Assembly: GCF_023169885.1 (NCBI RefSeq)
Contig: NZ_AP025516.1
Coordinates: forward strand, 3,203,501 to 3,267,500
Direction: 5' to 3'
Source: Desulfofustis limnaeus
GTDB lineage: Bacteria > Desulfobacterota > Desulfobulbia > Desulfobulbales > Desulfocapsaceae
Length of the DNA: 64,000 nucleotides
Positions 1 to 10,585 of this stretch are shown one piece after another. A program made the position numbers and the translations under genes. Every line of letters begins with the position of its first letter. Positions within the stretch are counted from its first letter, which is position 1. Under the pieces are notes generated by a model. It worked only from the letters and a program-made list of their open reading frames with translations, was not told the origin of the DNA and did no database searches.

Positions 1-364
1 CAAGACCGTCAACACCGGCAATCGGACAAGCGCTGGCGCAGGTACCGCAGGTCAGACAGATATCGGCCCATTGCGCGTCCTTATAGATGGTCTTCTCCGG
101 GAAACCGATCTCCAGTGGTTCCGGCGCCTGCCGCTGCGTTTCCAGTTTATGGATCTTCTCCTCGTCCACATTGCTGGTCGGCTTGATCTGCGGCTTGCGA
201 CCGAACTTGGCGCACAAGGCCTGGTAGTCCTCGAACTTCATCAGGTACTTGCGACCAGGTCCCTCCTTGGCACGAAGAGTCCCGGAATTAATCCAGTTCC
301 GGATGGTGTTCCGATGAACACCAAACTCATCGGCCATTTCGCTGACTCTGAACTCATACATCAT
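1..364 (-). CDS. HTH-[4Fe-4S] fusion protein, HdrC-like (partial, runs off left edge)
   Basis: Reading the minus strand from an ATG at 364 (tandem ATGs at 364 and 361, preceded by GAGGTGA) gives 121 codons to the window edge. Residues about 5-45 look like a MerR/excisionase-type helix-turn-helix (FGVHRNTIRNWINSGTL). Residues 103-113 form a CX2CX2CX3CP ferredoxin motif (CLTCGTCASACP), as in HdrC-type heterodisulfide reductase subunits. The start overlaps the stop of the upstream hydrogenase maturation protease, so the two are translationally coupled. A DNA-binding domain fused to an Fe-S electron-transfer domain is unusual. It may be a redox-responsive regulator or an electron-transfer subunit that kept a DNA-binding N-terminus. 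The second cluster motif and C-terminus lie outside the window. Confidence 0.75.
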   Translation of the reverse strand, partial: MMYEFRVSEMADEFGVHRNTIRNWINSGTLRAKEGPGRKYLMKFEDYQALCAKFGRKPQIKPTSNVDEEKIHKLETQRQAPEPLEIGFPEKTIYKDAQWADICLTCGTCASACPIAGVDGL

Positions 365-857
365 GTAGGGTCACCTCATGTGGCTGATTTGATAGAATGT
401 GCATGATCATTTCGCATGCTCGGGAAACGGCATCATTCATGGACGGCGTGAGACCCGGTTCGATCTCAGCCGGGATATATTCTGCCTGAGCGGCAATGAT
501 GGTCACCTGAATGCCGGTGTGTTGCTCCAGTTCGTGCAGCAGATTGACGGTGGGGAATTGGTGCAGCGAAAAGTCGTGGATTTTTTTTGCCGGGATAGAC
601 TGTGAATCGATAAAAAACACTTCGCCGGGTTGTCGCTGTGGAAAATCAACGGCATCGAGGATGATAATCTGCTCCGGTCGCCCCTCCTCAGTAAGCAGGT
701 AGTCAAAGAGATATTCCCTGATACCGGTCATGGCGTCGACCGCCTCCACCCCGTCCGGCAGCTGGTAACGGGTATTCAAGGCCTCCACGACGGTCGGACC
801 GAAACCGTCATCGCCCATCAATAGATTGCCACAGCCAAAGATCATCACGGAAGACAT
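354..857 (-). CDS. Hydrogenase maturation protease (HycI/HoxW/FrhD family)
   Basis: The 167-residue protein matches the family of endopeptidases that trim the C-terminus of the [NiFe]-hydrogenase large subunit after nickel insertion. The N-terminal signature GCGNLLMGDDGFG (residues 8-20) contains the family's metal-sensing Asp, and LDAVDF in the middle supplies the second acidic site. Length is typical. It is first in an operon with the HTH/Fe-S gene, overlapping it by 11 bases. This suggests a cytoplasmic, possibly Hdr-linked hydrogenase encoded further left. A near-palindromic TGCA-rich site sits just upstream of the start and could be an operator. No hydrogenase structural gene is visible in the window. 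Confidence 0.88.
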   Translation of the reverse strand: MSSVMIFGCGNLLMGDDGFGPTVVEALNTRYQLPDGVEAVDAMTGIREYLFDYLLTEEGRPEQIIILDAVDFPQRQPGEVFFIDSQSIPAKKIHDFSLHQFPTVNLLHELEQHTGIQVTIIAAQAEYIPAEIEPGLTPSMNDAVSRACEMIMHILSNQPHEVTLHDV

Positions 858-867
858 GGTTGTTCTC

Positions 868-885
868 TTTGTGCAAATTTTGCAA
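868..885. promoter_or_regulatory. Candidate operator site 1 of hydrogenase-protease operon
   Basis: TTTGTGCAAATTTTGCAA contains the near-palindrome TGCAAATTTTGCA. On the minus strand a TATTAT (-10-like) hexamer lies immediately upstream (890-885) and the protease ATG at 857 lies downstream, so a protein bound here would sit at the transcription start. A second copy with 16 of 18 identical bases lies 125 bp away. The binding protein is unknown; the HTH/Fe-S protein of the same operon is a candidate by inference only. Confidence 0.4.
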
Positions 886-992
886 TAATAATTCTCCGCC
901 CGAGCAAACTACTCCTACAACCGGTGAACTTCAAGTGATTTTTAACGAAAAAATCATGATATTTGATAAGCCGTTTGCATCTCATTGAATTT

Positions 993-1010
993 TTTGTGCA
1001 AATGATGCAA
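993..1010. promoter_or_regulatory. Candidate operator site 2 of hydrogenase-protease operon
   Basis: TTTGTGCAAATGATGCAA is a direct repeat of the 868-885 site and keeps the TGCA...TGCA arrangement. A further TTTGCAT half-site lies at 974-980. The 858-1098 stretch holds no credible gene, only this AT-rich repeated sequence, which supports a regulatory role. Confidence 0.35.
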
Positions 1011-1098
1011 ACCGCTAGAAAGCGCGCCACGAGGGCGTTGGCGAGGGGAGAGGGCTCTTGGAAGGAGGCAAAAACGAGAGGGCGACGATGGGGCAGGG

Positions 1099-2115
1099 TC
1101 AATAACCGGACGGATTCCGCACCTGCCAGTTCCAACTGTCCCGACACATCTCCTGCAATCCCAGATGGGCCTGCCAACCGAGTTCACGGGCAGCCTTGGT
1201 GGGGTCGGCGTAGCAGGCGGCGATGTCTCCGGAACGTCGGGCAACAATGCGATAGGGAACTCGCCTGCCACTGGCCGCCTCAAAGGCTCGGATCACTTCC
1301 AGGACCGAATAGCCGCGACCGGTACCGAGGTTGTAGACAACCACCCCGGGATTCTCCAGCAGCTTGTCCAGGGCCTTGATGTGACCGCGAGCCAGGTCCA
1401 CCACATGGATATAGTCGCGGACCCCGGTGCCATCCGGCGTCGGATAGTCATCACCGAAGACGGATAGAGCCTCGATCGTGCCGATCAAGACCTGGGTGAT
1501 GAACGGGGTGAGATTGTTCGGCCGACCGGTCGGGGCTTCGCCGATCAACCCGCTCGGATGCGCGCCGACCGGGTTAAAATAGCGCAACAGGGCCACTTGA
1601 AAATCCGGGTGCGCCTGGTTGATATCGCGCAGGATCTCCTCAATCATCAATTTGGTACGGCCATAGGGGTTGGTGCAGGAGAGCGGAAAATCCTCGGTGA
1701 TCGGGACCGTGGCGGGATCACCGTAGACCGTTGCCGACGAGCTGAAGATGAGGCGGCGCACACCAAACTCGAGCATGGCCTCGCACAAGATCATGGTGCC
1801 GACGAGGTTGTTCCGGTAATAGCGAAGCGGCTGCTCGACCGACTCACCGACCGCCTTCAGGCCGGCAAAATGGATGACCGCAGCGAATGGCTCAACAGCC
1901 GCGCGAAAGACGCGCCGCACTTCAGCGCGGTCGCAGAGGTCGACCACCTCCAACGCCACCGAGCGGCCGCCGGCAAGACGGGAGACACGCTCAAGAGCGG
2001 TTCTGCTGGAGTTGCTCAAGTTGTCCAGCACCGTCACTCGATGCCCTTGCTCGAGCAATTCCAGGCAGGTATGGCTGCCGATATAGCCGGCGCCGCCGGT
2101 CACCAAGAGATGCAT
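1099..2115 (-). CDS. galE: UDP-glucose 4-epimerase
   Basis: This 338-residue extended short-chain dehydrogenase interconverts UDP-glucose and UDP-galactose in the cytoplasm, supplying galactose for LPS or exopolysaccharide. The Rossmann motif GGAGYIG is at residues 7-13, [10 protein letters not shown] at about 125-134 gives the catalytic Ser/Thr, and Y151xxxK155 (NPYGRTK) is the catalytic pair. C-terminal substrate-binding segments ([28 protein letters not shown]) are those of GalE proper rather than a generic epimerase. Full length. It stands alone, divergent from the tautomerase gene at 2243. No terminator is evident at its 3' end. Confidence 0.95.
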   Translation of the reverse strand: MHLLVTGGAGYIGSHTCLELLEQGHRVTVLDNLSNSSRTALERVSRLAGGRSVALEVVDLCDRAEVRRVFRAAVEPFAAVIHFAGLKAVGESVEQPLRYYRNNLVGTMILCEAMLEFGVRRLIFSSSATVYGDPATVPITEDFPLSCTNPYGRTKLMIEEILRDINQAHPDFQVALLRYFNPVGAHPSGLIGEAPTGRPNNLTPFITQVLIGTIEALSVFGDDYPTPDGTGVRDYIHVVDLARGHIKALDKLLENPGVVVYNLGTGRGYSVLEVIRAFEAASGRRVPYRIVARRSGDIAACYADPTKAARELGWQAHLGLQEMCRDSWNWQVRNPSGY

Positions 2116-2196
2116 CGTCCCCTCTTCTGTAAACCATTTTCAGCTGGTAGCCATGCGGCCACTTTTGCTATAGTACAAGGCTGCACCATAGACTGA

Positions 2197-4440
<2,244 letters not shown>

Positions 4441-4467
4441 GCGGTTGTCAGACCGGTGCCCGCACCG

Positions 4468-4713
4468 TCAGCGGGCAAACCGCCGGCGAAGATAGTCGAT
4501 AATATCGTCGCTTTCATACATCGAGTGGTCCCCGTCGATCAGAAACGGCACCATCGGCTTACCCCCTACCGCCAACACGGCTTGTCGCCCCGGGGTATCC
4601 GGTGCCGCATCAATCAAGCAATAGTCGACCCCTTCCCGTAATCCCAGGCGCTGCGCTGCCTCGATCACCTTCCGGCAGAACGGGCAGCCCTCACGCACGT
4701 ATAGTTGCACCAT
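4468..4713 (-). CDS. Glutaredoxin-like thiol-disulfide protein
   Basis: An 81-residue thioredoxin-fold protein with the redox motif CPFC at 10-13, a cis-proline segment VPF and the YESDDIIDYL helix that in glutaredoxins contacts glutathione. It would reduce disulfides or carry glutathione-linked electrons in the cytoplasm. It is last of four minus-strand genes, 30 bases after the ABC permease and downstream of gshB, the glutathione synthetase. That context supports a glutathione-dependent role. The specific partner is unknown. Confidence 0.88.
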   Translation of the reverse strand: MVQLYVREGCPFCRKVIEAAQRLGLREGVDYCLIDAAPDTPGRQAVLAVGGKPMVPFLIDGDHSMYESDDIIDYLRRRFAR

Positions 4714-4743
4714 AACGTACCTCCCTGCATGCTGTTCCTCCCT

Positions 4744-5514
4744 TCAACTGCGCAACCCCGTGCCCTTCCTGAGCAGCAAGAGATTGGCGGCAAAGAGCAG
4801 TGCCCCGATAAGGACCAGGATGAGCAGACCGCTCAGCGGACCGATATCGGATATCCCAAGAAAACCGTAACGAAAACCATCAATCATATACACAATCGGG
4901 TTGAGGCGGGAGAGCAGCCGCCAGACATCGGGAAGCAGCGCAATGGAATAGAAGACCCCGCCGAGATAGGTCAACGGCGTGATAACAAAGGTGGGAATGA
5001 TGGAAATATCATCGAACTTCTTGGCAAAAATGCCGTTGATCAAACCGGCCAGAGCAAAGACGAAACTGGTCAGAATCGCGAAGAGCACGACATACAGCAG
5101 GTTGTGCGGCACGATCCGGACAAAGACCAGGCTGACCAGTCCCACCAGGACGCCGACGCTGAGCCCGCGCACCATCGCCCCCGACACGTACCCGAGGACG
5201 ATGACCCAATCCGGCGTCGGGCTGACCAGCAGCTCCTCGATATTTCGTTGAAACTTGCTGCTGAAAAAGCTCGATACCGCGTTGGTGTAGGAATTGGTGA
5301 TGATGGCCATCATGATCAGGCCGGGGGCGATGAAGGCCATGTAATCGTAGCCGTGTACATCGTCGAGCCGGGAACCGATGAAGGAGCCGAAGATCAGGAA
5401 GTAGAGGGTGGCGGTTACCACCGGCGGTACCAGCGTCTGCACCCAGATACGGAAGATACGGACGGTCTCCCGGCGGGCGATGCTGCTCAAAGAGATCAAA
5501 TCGGCCTGGGTCAT
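4744..5514 (-). CDS. ABC-2 type transporter permease (YadH-like)
   Basis: A 256-residue integral membrane protein with about six hydrophobic segments and the ABC-2 signature near the end (NPIVYMIDGFRYGFLG). Family members export small molecules, polysaccharides or drugs; the substrate cannot be read from sequence. Its start overlaps the stop of the ATPase gene by 4 bases (ATGA), which indicates a two-component exporter. It lies in an operon with gshB and a glutaredoxin, so export linked to thiol metabolism is possible but unproven. Confidence 0.9.
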   Translation of the reverse strand: MTQADLISLSSIARRETVRIFRIWVQTLVPPVVTATLYFLIFGSFIGSRLDDVHGYDYMAFIAPGLIMMAIITNSYTNAVSSFFSSKFQRNIEELLVSPTPDWVIVLGYVSGAMVRGLSVGVLVGLVSLVFVRIVPHNLLYVVLFAILTSFVFALAGLINGIFAKKFDDISIIPTFVITPLTYLGGVFYSIALLPDVWRLLSRLNPIVYMIDGFRYGFLGISDIGPLSGLLILVLIGALLFAANLLLLRKGTGLRS

Positions 5515-6422
5515 TGCACCATCTCCACAAAAATTTCTTCCAGCCGGTTGGCCTTGGTTCGCATGGAATCCACCGTCAACCCGTGCCGGTCGAGATGGGC
5601 GAACAACTCGTTGAGTGATCGCTCCCGGGGCAACGTCACCTCCACCGTGGTCTCATCGACAACCGTGAACGGCACCGACCCGAACGGTTCCACAGCTGTC
5701 ACTGGAGACGCGAGGTCCAGGATGAAGGTCTGCCGATCCAGCCTCTTCAACAACTCTCGCTTATCGGCATGGGTAACCAGCCGGCCGTCGGCGATGATAC
5801 CGATCCGGTTGCACAGCTGTTCGGCCTCCTCCAGATAGTGGGTGGTCAGGATGACCGTACGCCCTTCACGGTTCAACCCCTCCAGGAATTCCCACATGCC
5901 GCGACGCAGTTCCACATCGACCCCGGCTGTCGGCTCGTCGAGAATCAGCAGTTTGGGGTCGTGAACCAGCCCGCGGGCGATCATCAGGCGTCGCTTCATA
6001 CCACCGGACAATTCCTGCGCCGGCACGTGGCGTTTATCCCAGAGGGAAAGCCGGCGCAGATAGTATTCAGCACGCTGGGCGGCCTGAGGCCGCGGTATGC
6101 CGTAATAGCCGGCCTGCTGGCAGACGATATCCTCGACTTTTTCGAAGATGGAAAAATTCATCTCCTGCGGTACCACGCCAATGAGTCGTTTGGCCGCCGA
6201 AAAATCGTGATCGATGTCGATGCCGAAAATCCGCACGGTCCCGGAGGTCTTGTAGACCAGGGAGGTGATAATGCCGATGCAGGTCGTCTTGCCGGCGCCG
6301 TTGGGCCCCAGCAGGCCGAAGAACTCACCCTCCTCCACGTGCAGCGAGACTCCCCGAACCGCTTCGACACCGCCGGCGTACGTCTTGCGCAGGTCGATCA
6401 ATTCAAGCGCCGGCACGGCCAT
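5511..6422 (-). CDS. ABC transporter ATP-binding protein (YadG-like)
   Basis: A 303-residue ATPase with Walker A GPNGAGKTT (about 40-48), signature LSGGM, Walker B LLILDEP and an H-loop (TTHYLEEAEQ). A C-terminal extension of about 80 residues is typical of the CcmA/YadG/NatA exporter branch. It energises the permease encoded immediately downstream. The first 20 bases overlap the end of gshB, so gshB, this gene, the permease and the glutaredoxin form one tight transcription unit. Confidence 0.93.
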   Translation of the reverse strand: MAVPALELIDLRKTYAGGVEAVRGVSLHVEEGEFFGLLGPNGAGKTTCIGIITSLVYKTSGTVRIFGIDIDHDFSAAKRLIGVVPQEMNFSIFEKVEDIVCQQAGYYGIPRPQAAQRAEYYLRRLSLWDKRHVPAQELSGGMKRRLMIARGLVHDPKLLILDEPTAGVDVELRRGMWEFLEGLNREGRTVILTTHYLEEAEQLCNRIGIIADGRLVTHADKRELLKRLDRQTFILDLASPVTAVEPFGSVPFTVVDETTVEVTLPRERSLNELFAHLDRHGLTVDSMRTKANRLEEIFVEMVQ

Positions 6423-7320
6423 GACGATCCCCTCCGCAGCTCAGGTCGATCAGATACTCGACGATGTCACCGGCCAGGTCGCGATCTTCAAGCATGCCGA
6501 TCTGCTTGACCCCGGTCGGACAGGTAATGTTGATCTCGGTCAAGTGCTCGCCGATGAAATCAACGCCGGTGAAATGGATCCCCCGCTCCACCAACCACGG
6601 TCCGACTCGCGTGATGATATCCTGCTCGGCGGGGGTAAGTGAGCAGGCAAGCGCCTCGCTTTTGGCAAAATTGGCATGAAAACCCTGCCGCGGCCGTCGC
6701 AGAACCGCCCCGAGCACCCGGTCACCGAGCAGCAGGACCCGCTTATCCCCGTCATACACGGCATCGAGAAACCGCTGGACCATCACCGGTCGCCGGCCGT
6801 TGTCGGTGAACTGTCGCAGCTGCGGGTCCCGCGCCTCCTCGACCAAGGCCACGGAACGCCCCTGAAAGCTGTCAAGCGCCTTGAGGACGCAGCGGCCGCC
6901 CTGTTGGGCAACAAAGTCGCCCAGCACTACCGGATCGGAAGCCACCAGCGTCGGAGGCATGACCGAGGCGAAGTGCAGAGCGATCAGTTTTTCGTTGAAA
7001 TCGCGCAACGCTGACGGGCTGTTGACCACCGGCGTCGAGGTCAAGGAGAGCAACTGCGTGGCGTAATGGAAGGCCAAGTCGTACGGCGGCTCCTTGCGCA
7101 TCAGGATCAACGAATACTCATCGAGCGGGACCGGGTGGCGTTCCCCCGAAACACCGACGGCATTGACCTGCACCGTTTGCTGCACAAACAGATCCTCGAT
7201 CTGGGCGGTATCCACGCTGATCCCGCGAGGCCTGGCTGCTTCGATAATCGCCAGGGTGGTATCCGTTTCCGGCTTGAGTCGGGCCGGCGGATCGAGCACG
7301 GCCAACCATCTCTGTTCCAT
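6403..7320 (-). CDS. gshB: Glutathione synthetase
   Basis: A 305-residue ATP-grasp enzyme that ligates glycine to gamma-glutamylcysteine. Family landmarks are present: the N-terminal domain with MRKEPPYDLAFHYATQLL and NSPSALRDFNEKL, the ATP-grasp segment VLKALDSFQGRSV, and the C-terminal TGVDFIGEHLTEINITCPTG with the metal-binding Glu/Asn and glycine-rich loop. Length is slightly under the E. coli enzyme (about 316). It is the first gene of the gshB-ABC-glutaredoxin operon. gshA is not in the window. Confidence 0.93.
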   Translation of the reverse strand: MEQRWLAVLDPPARLKPETDTTLAIIEAARPRGISVDTAQIEDLFVQQTVQVNAVGVSGERHPVPLDEYSLILMRKEPPYDLAFHYATQLLSLTSTPVVNSPSALRDFNEKLIALHFASVMPPTLVASDPVVLGDFVAQQGGRCVLKALDSFQGRSVALVEEARDPQLRQFTDNGRRPVMVQRFLDAVYDGDKRVLLLGDRVLGAVLRRPRQGFHANFAKSEALACSLTPAEQDIITRVGPWLVERGIHFTGVDFIGEHLTEINITCPTGVKQIGMLEDRDLAGDIVEYLIDLSCGGDRHGRAGA

Positions 7321-7812
7321 ATCGTTTCCTTATCGCAGATGAAAAAATTTCTGGTTCATCCGGATTGAGCGTACTTTTTTGAGTTACCGGTAAAGAACCC
7401 GGCGAAGGGCATCGCTTCCAAACGCTGCTCTTCGTCCCCATCGCCGCCACGCCACGGCTGACAGACAGGCCCTCCATGGCCTGCTGTCAGTTGCGGACGT
7501 CCTGTCCGCAACCCTTCGGGCCTGCTGTGGCGCGCCGACGGGCCTCCGCGAGGCGTTTTCCAGCGATACCCTCCGCCTCCCCGGTTGCAGAGACGTACGC
7601 TTGAGTCTGATGAACCATATTTCTGAACCGGGCGCTGCCGGTTCATGTCAGAGCACGGTCAAAACGTGCCAGTTACAATAAGCTCCTTTTCGCGAAGTGC
7701 CAGTCGCACCCACCCGGGTAGCCGCCGACACGAGTCACAGGACAGAAGAAAAAAGAGTGCCGCCGGCTGCTCAACACGGGTAACAGGCCCGAAAAGAGGG
7801 TATAGTGGTCCC
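7321..7812. other. Intergenic region with tandem hairpins, no supported gene
   Basis: This 490-bp stretch between divergent gshB and the PBP gene has open frames but none with coding character. It contains a run of strong inverted repeats: CTGACAGACAGGCC/GGCCTGCTGTCAG at 7458-7490, TTGCGGAC/GTCCGCAA at 7491-7511, CCC/GGG at 7512-7520 and GCCTC/GAGGC at 7542-7554. They are not followed by T-runs, so they are not simple terminators. They may be an intergenic repeat element or a structured 5' leader of gshB. Confidence 0.5.
7458..7554. repeat. Cluster of tandem inverted repeats (hairpins)
   Basis: Three to four adjacent stem-loops: a 13-bp stem with one bulge (7458-7490), a perfect 8-bp stem with 5-base loop (7491-7511), and a 5-bp GCCTC/GAGGC stem (7542-7554). 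Their tight packing in a non-coding stretch is unlikely to be chance. Whether the element recurs elsewhere in the genome cannot be judged from this window. Confidence 0.5.
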
Positions 7813-10077
7813 ATGCCAACCATCACCAGACGTATCGTCATCGTTCTGACCGCAGGCCTCTGCCTGGGCGTCTCGATCACCTTCGGCGCCACCTATCTGC
7901 ACCGCCTGGATACGGAGATCCGCAATCGCTTCGAGGGCCAGCGCTGGGCCCTGCCGGCCAAGGTGTACGCCCGCCCTCTGGAACTCTATCCGGGACTACC
8001 ATTGACCCCGGATCTCCTGGAGACGGAACTGGTGCTGGCCGGCTATCGCCGCGACGAAAAACCGGATACGGCCGGCAGCTTTCTCCGTCACGACCGGCAG
8101 GTGCACTTGATCAGCCGAAGCTTTCATTTTCCTTCAGGCGTTGAGCCGTCCCGCGATCTGACCATACTCTTCAACGACACGGCTATCGCCACCATCAGTG
8201 AAGGAAAAAGCCGCACCCCGGTCTCGTTCACCCGTCTCGACCCCGCCCAAATCGGCAGCTTCCACCCGCTTGTCCATGAAGACCGGATCGTCGTCAACCG
8301 TGACGAGATCCCCGAGGCACTGGTCCAGACCCTGCTGCTGATCGAGGATCGTTCCTTTTACGATCATGTCGGTCTGGCGCCGACCGCCATCTTTCGAGCT
8401 TTGGTGGCCAATATCAAAGCCGGCAGGGTGGTCCAGGGCGGCAGCACGCTTACCCAGCAGCTGGTCAAGAACCTGTTTCTCAACCAGGAGCGGTCGCTGG
8501 CGCGCAAGGCCAAAGAGGCGCTCATGGCGCTCGTGCTGGAACGCCATTACAGCAAAGACGAAATCCTCACCGCTTACGTCAACGAGATCTTTCTCGGTCA
8601 GGATCGGAATCGCGCCATACACGGCTTCGCACTCGCCGCCCACCATTACTTCGGCCGCCAACTGGACGATCTACGACCGGACCAGCTGGCCATGCTGGTG
8701 GGCCTGGTCAAAGGTCCGTCCGCCTACGATCCGTTTCGTCACCCGGAGCGCAGCCGGCAACGTCGCGATACGGTACTGGCAACCATGGCCGATCATGGCC
8801 TGATTGACCCGGCGACCTATGCGACGTCCCGTGCCAATCAGATCGTGGACAGCGGTCAGCGCCGGGAAGGATTCAATCGCTTCCCCGCCTTTCTCGATCT
8901 GGTGCGACAGCAGTTATCCGCCCATTACCGAGAAGAGGATCTGACCAGTGCCGGTCTGCAGATACTCACCACGCTTGATCCGAGCCTGCAGCTGCAGGTG
9001 GAAGACAGTCTGCGCCAAACCATCGACGGCCTGGAGGCAAGCAAAGAGCAGAACCTCCAGGGAGCGGCCCTCGTCACCGCCCGAGAAACCGGGGACGTAC
9101 TCGCCGTTGCCGGTGACAGAATCCCCGGCCGGGACGGGTTCAACCGCGCCCTGCAGGCCCGCCGACCAATCGGTTCGCTGATCAAACCGGCCGTCTACCT
9201 GGCCGCTCTGGAGCAAGGTTATACACTCGCCTCAGTGCTCGACGATACCGCTTTCACCCTCAACCCCGGCACCAAAGAGGAATGGCGCCCACACAATTAC
9301 GACCGGCAGGAGCACGGTGCGGTCCCGCTTTACCTCGCCCTGGCCAACTCCTACAACCTGGCCACGGTTCGTCTCGGTTTAGCCGTGGGGCTTGATCGGG
9401 TCGCCGCTACCATTACCCGGCTCGGCTCTTCCGATCAGCCACAGCCCTTCCCGTCGTTGCTGCTTGGTGCCGTCGACATGAGCCCGCTCCAAGTCTGCAC
9501 GATCTATCAGACCATAGCCGCCGGCGGCTTTCGCACCCCGCTGCGGGCCATCAGCAGCGTCATGGCCGCCGACCATCGGCTGCTCGACCATTACGGCCTG
9601 ACGGTGGAACAACAGTTCCCGCCGGAAACCATCTTCCTGCTGACCCACGCCCTGCAGCGGGTCGTCACCGACGGTACCGCCGCATCCCTGCTGCGTTCAC
9701 CGAAGGTGCGCAGCCTGAGCGTCGCCGGCAAGACCGGCACATCGGACGACCTGCGTGACAGCTGGTTCGCCGGTTTCACCGGCAGCCACCTCGGGGTGGT
9801 CTGGCTGGGGCGGGACGACAACCAGCCGACCTCGGTGACCGGTTCCGGTGGCGCCATGCAGGTGTGGCAGCAGATCTTCGAAAGGCTCCCGACGAGCCCA
9901 CTGGAACCGGCCGAGCCCCCGGGCATCACCTGGGCCTCTATTGATCGCCAGACCGCCAGCCCTCTGCCGTTCATCGCCGGCACCGAGCCTGCGCCACCCC
10001 GCTTTCCGGCCATCGGCGAGACCATCGATCGAACGATCAGGGAAGTCATCGACTCCTTCAACCAACTTTTACGCTGA
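7813..10077 (+). CDS. mrcB: Penicillin-binding protein 1B-type transglycosylase/transpeptidase
   Basis: A class A PBP that polymerises and cross-links peptidoglycan. I chose the ATG at 7813 (754 residues, MPTITRRIVIVLTAGL, one N-terminal membrane anchor). The open frame extends 56 codons further upstream but that part is basic, low-complexity and unlike the family. The glycosyltransferase domain has EDRSFYDHVGL and GGSTLTQQLVKN. The transpeptidase domain has SLIK in RRPIGSLIKP (SxxK), SYN (SxN) and AGKTGTSDD (KTG). A UB2H-like segment after the anchor suggests PBP1B rather than PBP1A. The TPR lipoprotein just downstream might be a partner. Confidence 0.92.
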   Translation: MPTITRRIVIVLTAGLCLGVSITFGATYLHRLDTEIRNRFEGQRWALPAKVYARPLELYPGLPLTPDLLETELVLAGYRRDEKPDTAGSFLRHDRQVHLISRSFHFPSGVEPSRDLTILFNDTAIATISEGKSRTPVSFTRLDPAQIGSFHPLVHEDRIVVNRDEIPEALVQTLLLIEDRSFYDHVGLAPTAIFRALVANIKAGRVVQGGSTLTQQLVKNLFLNQERSLARKAKEALMALVLERHYSKDEILTAYVNEIFLGQDRNRAIHGFALAAHHYFGRQLDDLRPDQLAMLVGLVKGPSAYDPFRHPERSRQRRDTVLATMADHGLIDPATYATSRANQIVDSGQRREGFNRFPAFLDLVRQQLSAHYREEDLTSAGLQILTTLDPSLQLQVEDSLRQTIDGLEASKEQNLQGAALVTARETGDVLAVAGDRIPGRDGFNRALQARRPIGSLIKPAVYLAALEQGYTLASVLDDTAFTLNPGTKEEWRPHNYDRQEHGAVPLYLALANSYNLATVRLGLAVGLDRVAATITRLGSSDQPQPFPSLLLGAVDMSPLQVCTIYQTIAAGGFRTPLRAISSVMAADHRLLDHYGLTVEQQFPPETIFLLTHALQRVVTDGTAASLLRSPKVRSLSVAGKTGTSDDLRDSWFAGFTGSHLGVVWLGRDDNQPTSVTGSGGAMQVWQQIFERLPTSPLEPAEPPGITWASIDRQTASPLPFIAGTEPAPPRFPAIGETIDRTIREVIDSFNQLLR

Positions 10078-10085
10078 CACAGCCC

Positions 10086-10583
10086 ATGGCACGACCCTCT
10101 GATATCATGGACCGGGCACTCACTTCTCTCTGCTGCCGAGCCATCACGGCCCTGCTGCTCCTCACCCTGGGCGCCTGTGCGACCTATTATCCCCCGTACC
10201 CGGCGCCACCGCCCACCCGGCCGGAAAGACCGCCGGCGATGCCGGAGCCGGCGCCCCAACCGCCCCCGCCGCGACCGGCACCGGCCCCCCCGGCAAAACC
10301 GGTGGCAGGCCCGGCCGCTTCACTCTACCGTGATGCACAGGCAGCACTGCAGCAGGGAAACCCAGCCGCAGCAGAACTCATGCTCGAACGGGCACTGCGG
10401 ATTGAACCGAGGAATCCCCATTACTGGTACGCCCTCGCCCAAGCCGTCTTTGCGCAAGGCAACCACGCCCGCACCGAGCAACTCTGCCTCAAAGTCGACA
10501 GTCTCGCCGGCAACGACCCGGCCCTGCGCGAAGGCAATCTTCGCCTGCTGGAACGGGCCAGACAAGGCACACGCAGTCGCTAA
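10086..10583 (+). CDS. Proline-rich lipoprotein with TPR repeat
   Basis: A 165-residue exported lipoprotein. The signal peptide ends in LTLGAC (lipobox), followed by an extended Pro-rich linker of about 55 residues and a C-terminal tetratricopeptide unit (AQAALQQGNPAAAELMLERA, then a second repeat). ATG codons at 10086 and 10107 both keep the signal peptide; neither has a clear ribosome binding site. It begins 8 bases after the PBP1B stop. That spacing, a Pro-rich reach and a TPR head resemble LpoA/LpoB-type activators of class A PBPs, but this is inference from context only. Confidence 0.75.
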   Translation: MARPSDIMDRALTSLCCRAITALLLLTLGACATYYPPYPAPPPTRPERPPAMPEPAPQPPPPRPAPAPPAKPVAGPAASLYRDAQAALQQGNPAAAELMLERALRIEPRNPHYWYALAQAVFAQGNHARTEQLCLKVDSLAGNDPALREGNLRLLERARQGTRSR

Positions 10584-10585
10584 CG

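Noticed and set aside
4705-5838. 377-codon plus-strand frame opposite the ABC permease
   Set aside because: Hydrophilic low-complexity antisense of a membrane-protein gene.
7645-7812. 56-codon N-terminal extension of PBP1B
   Set aside because: Basic, non-conserved, lies before the membrane anchor that starts at 7813; the family begins at the anchor.
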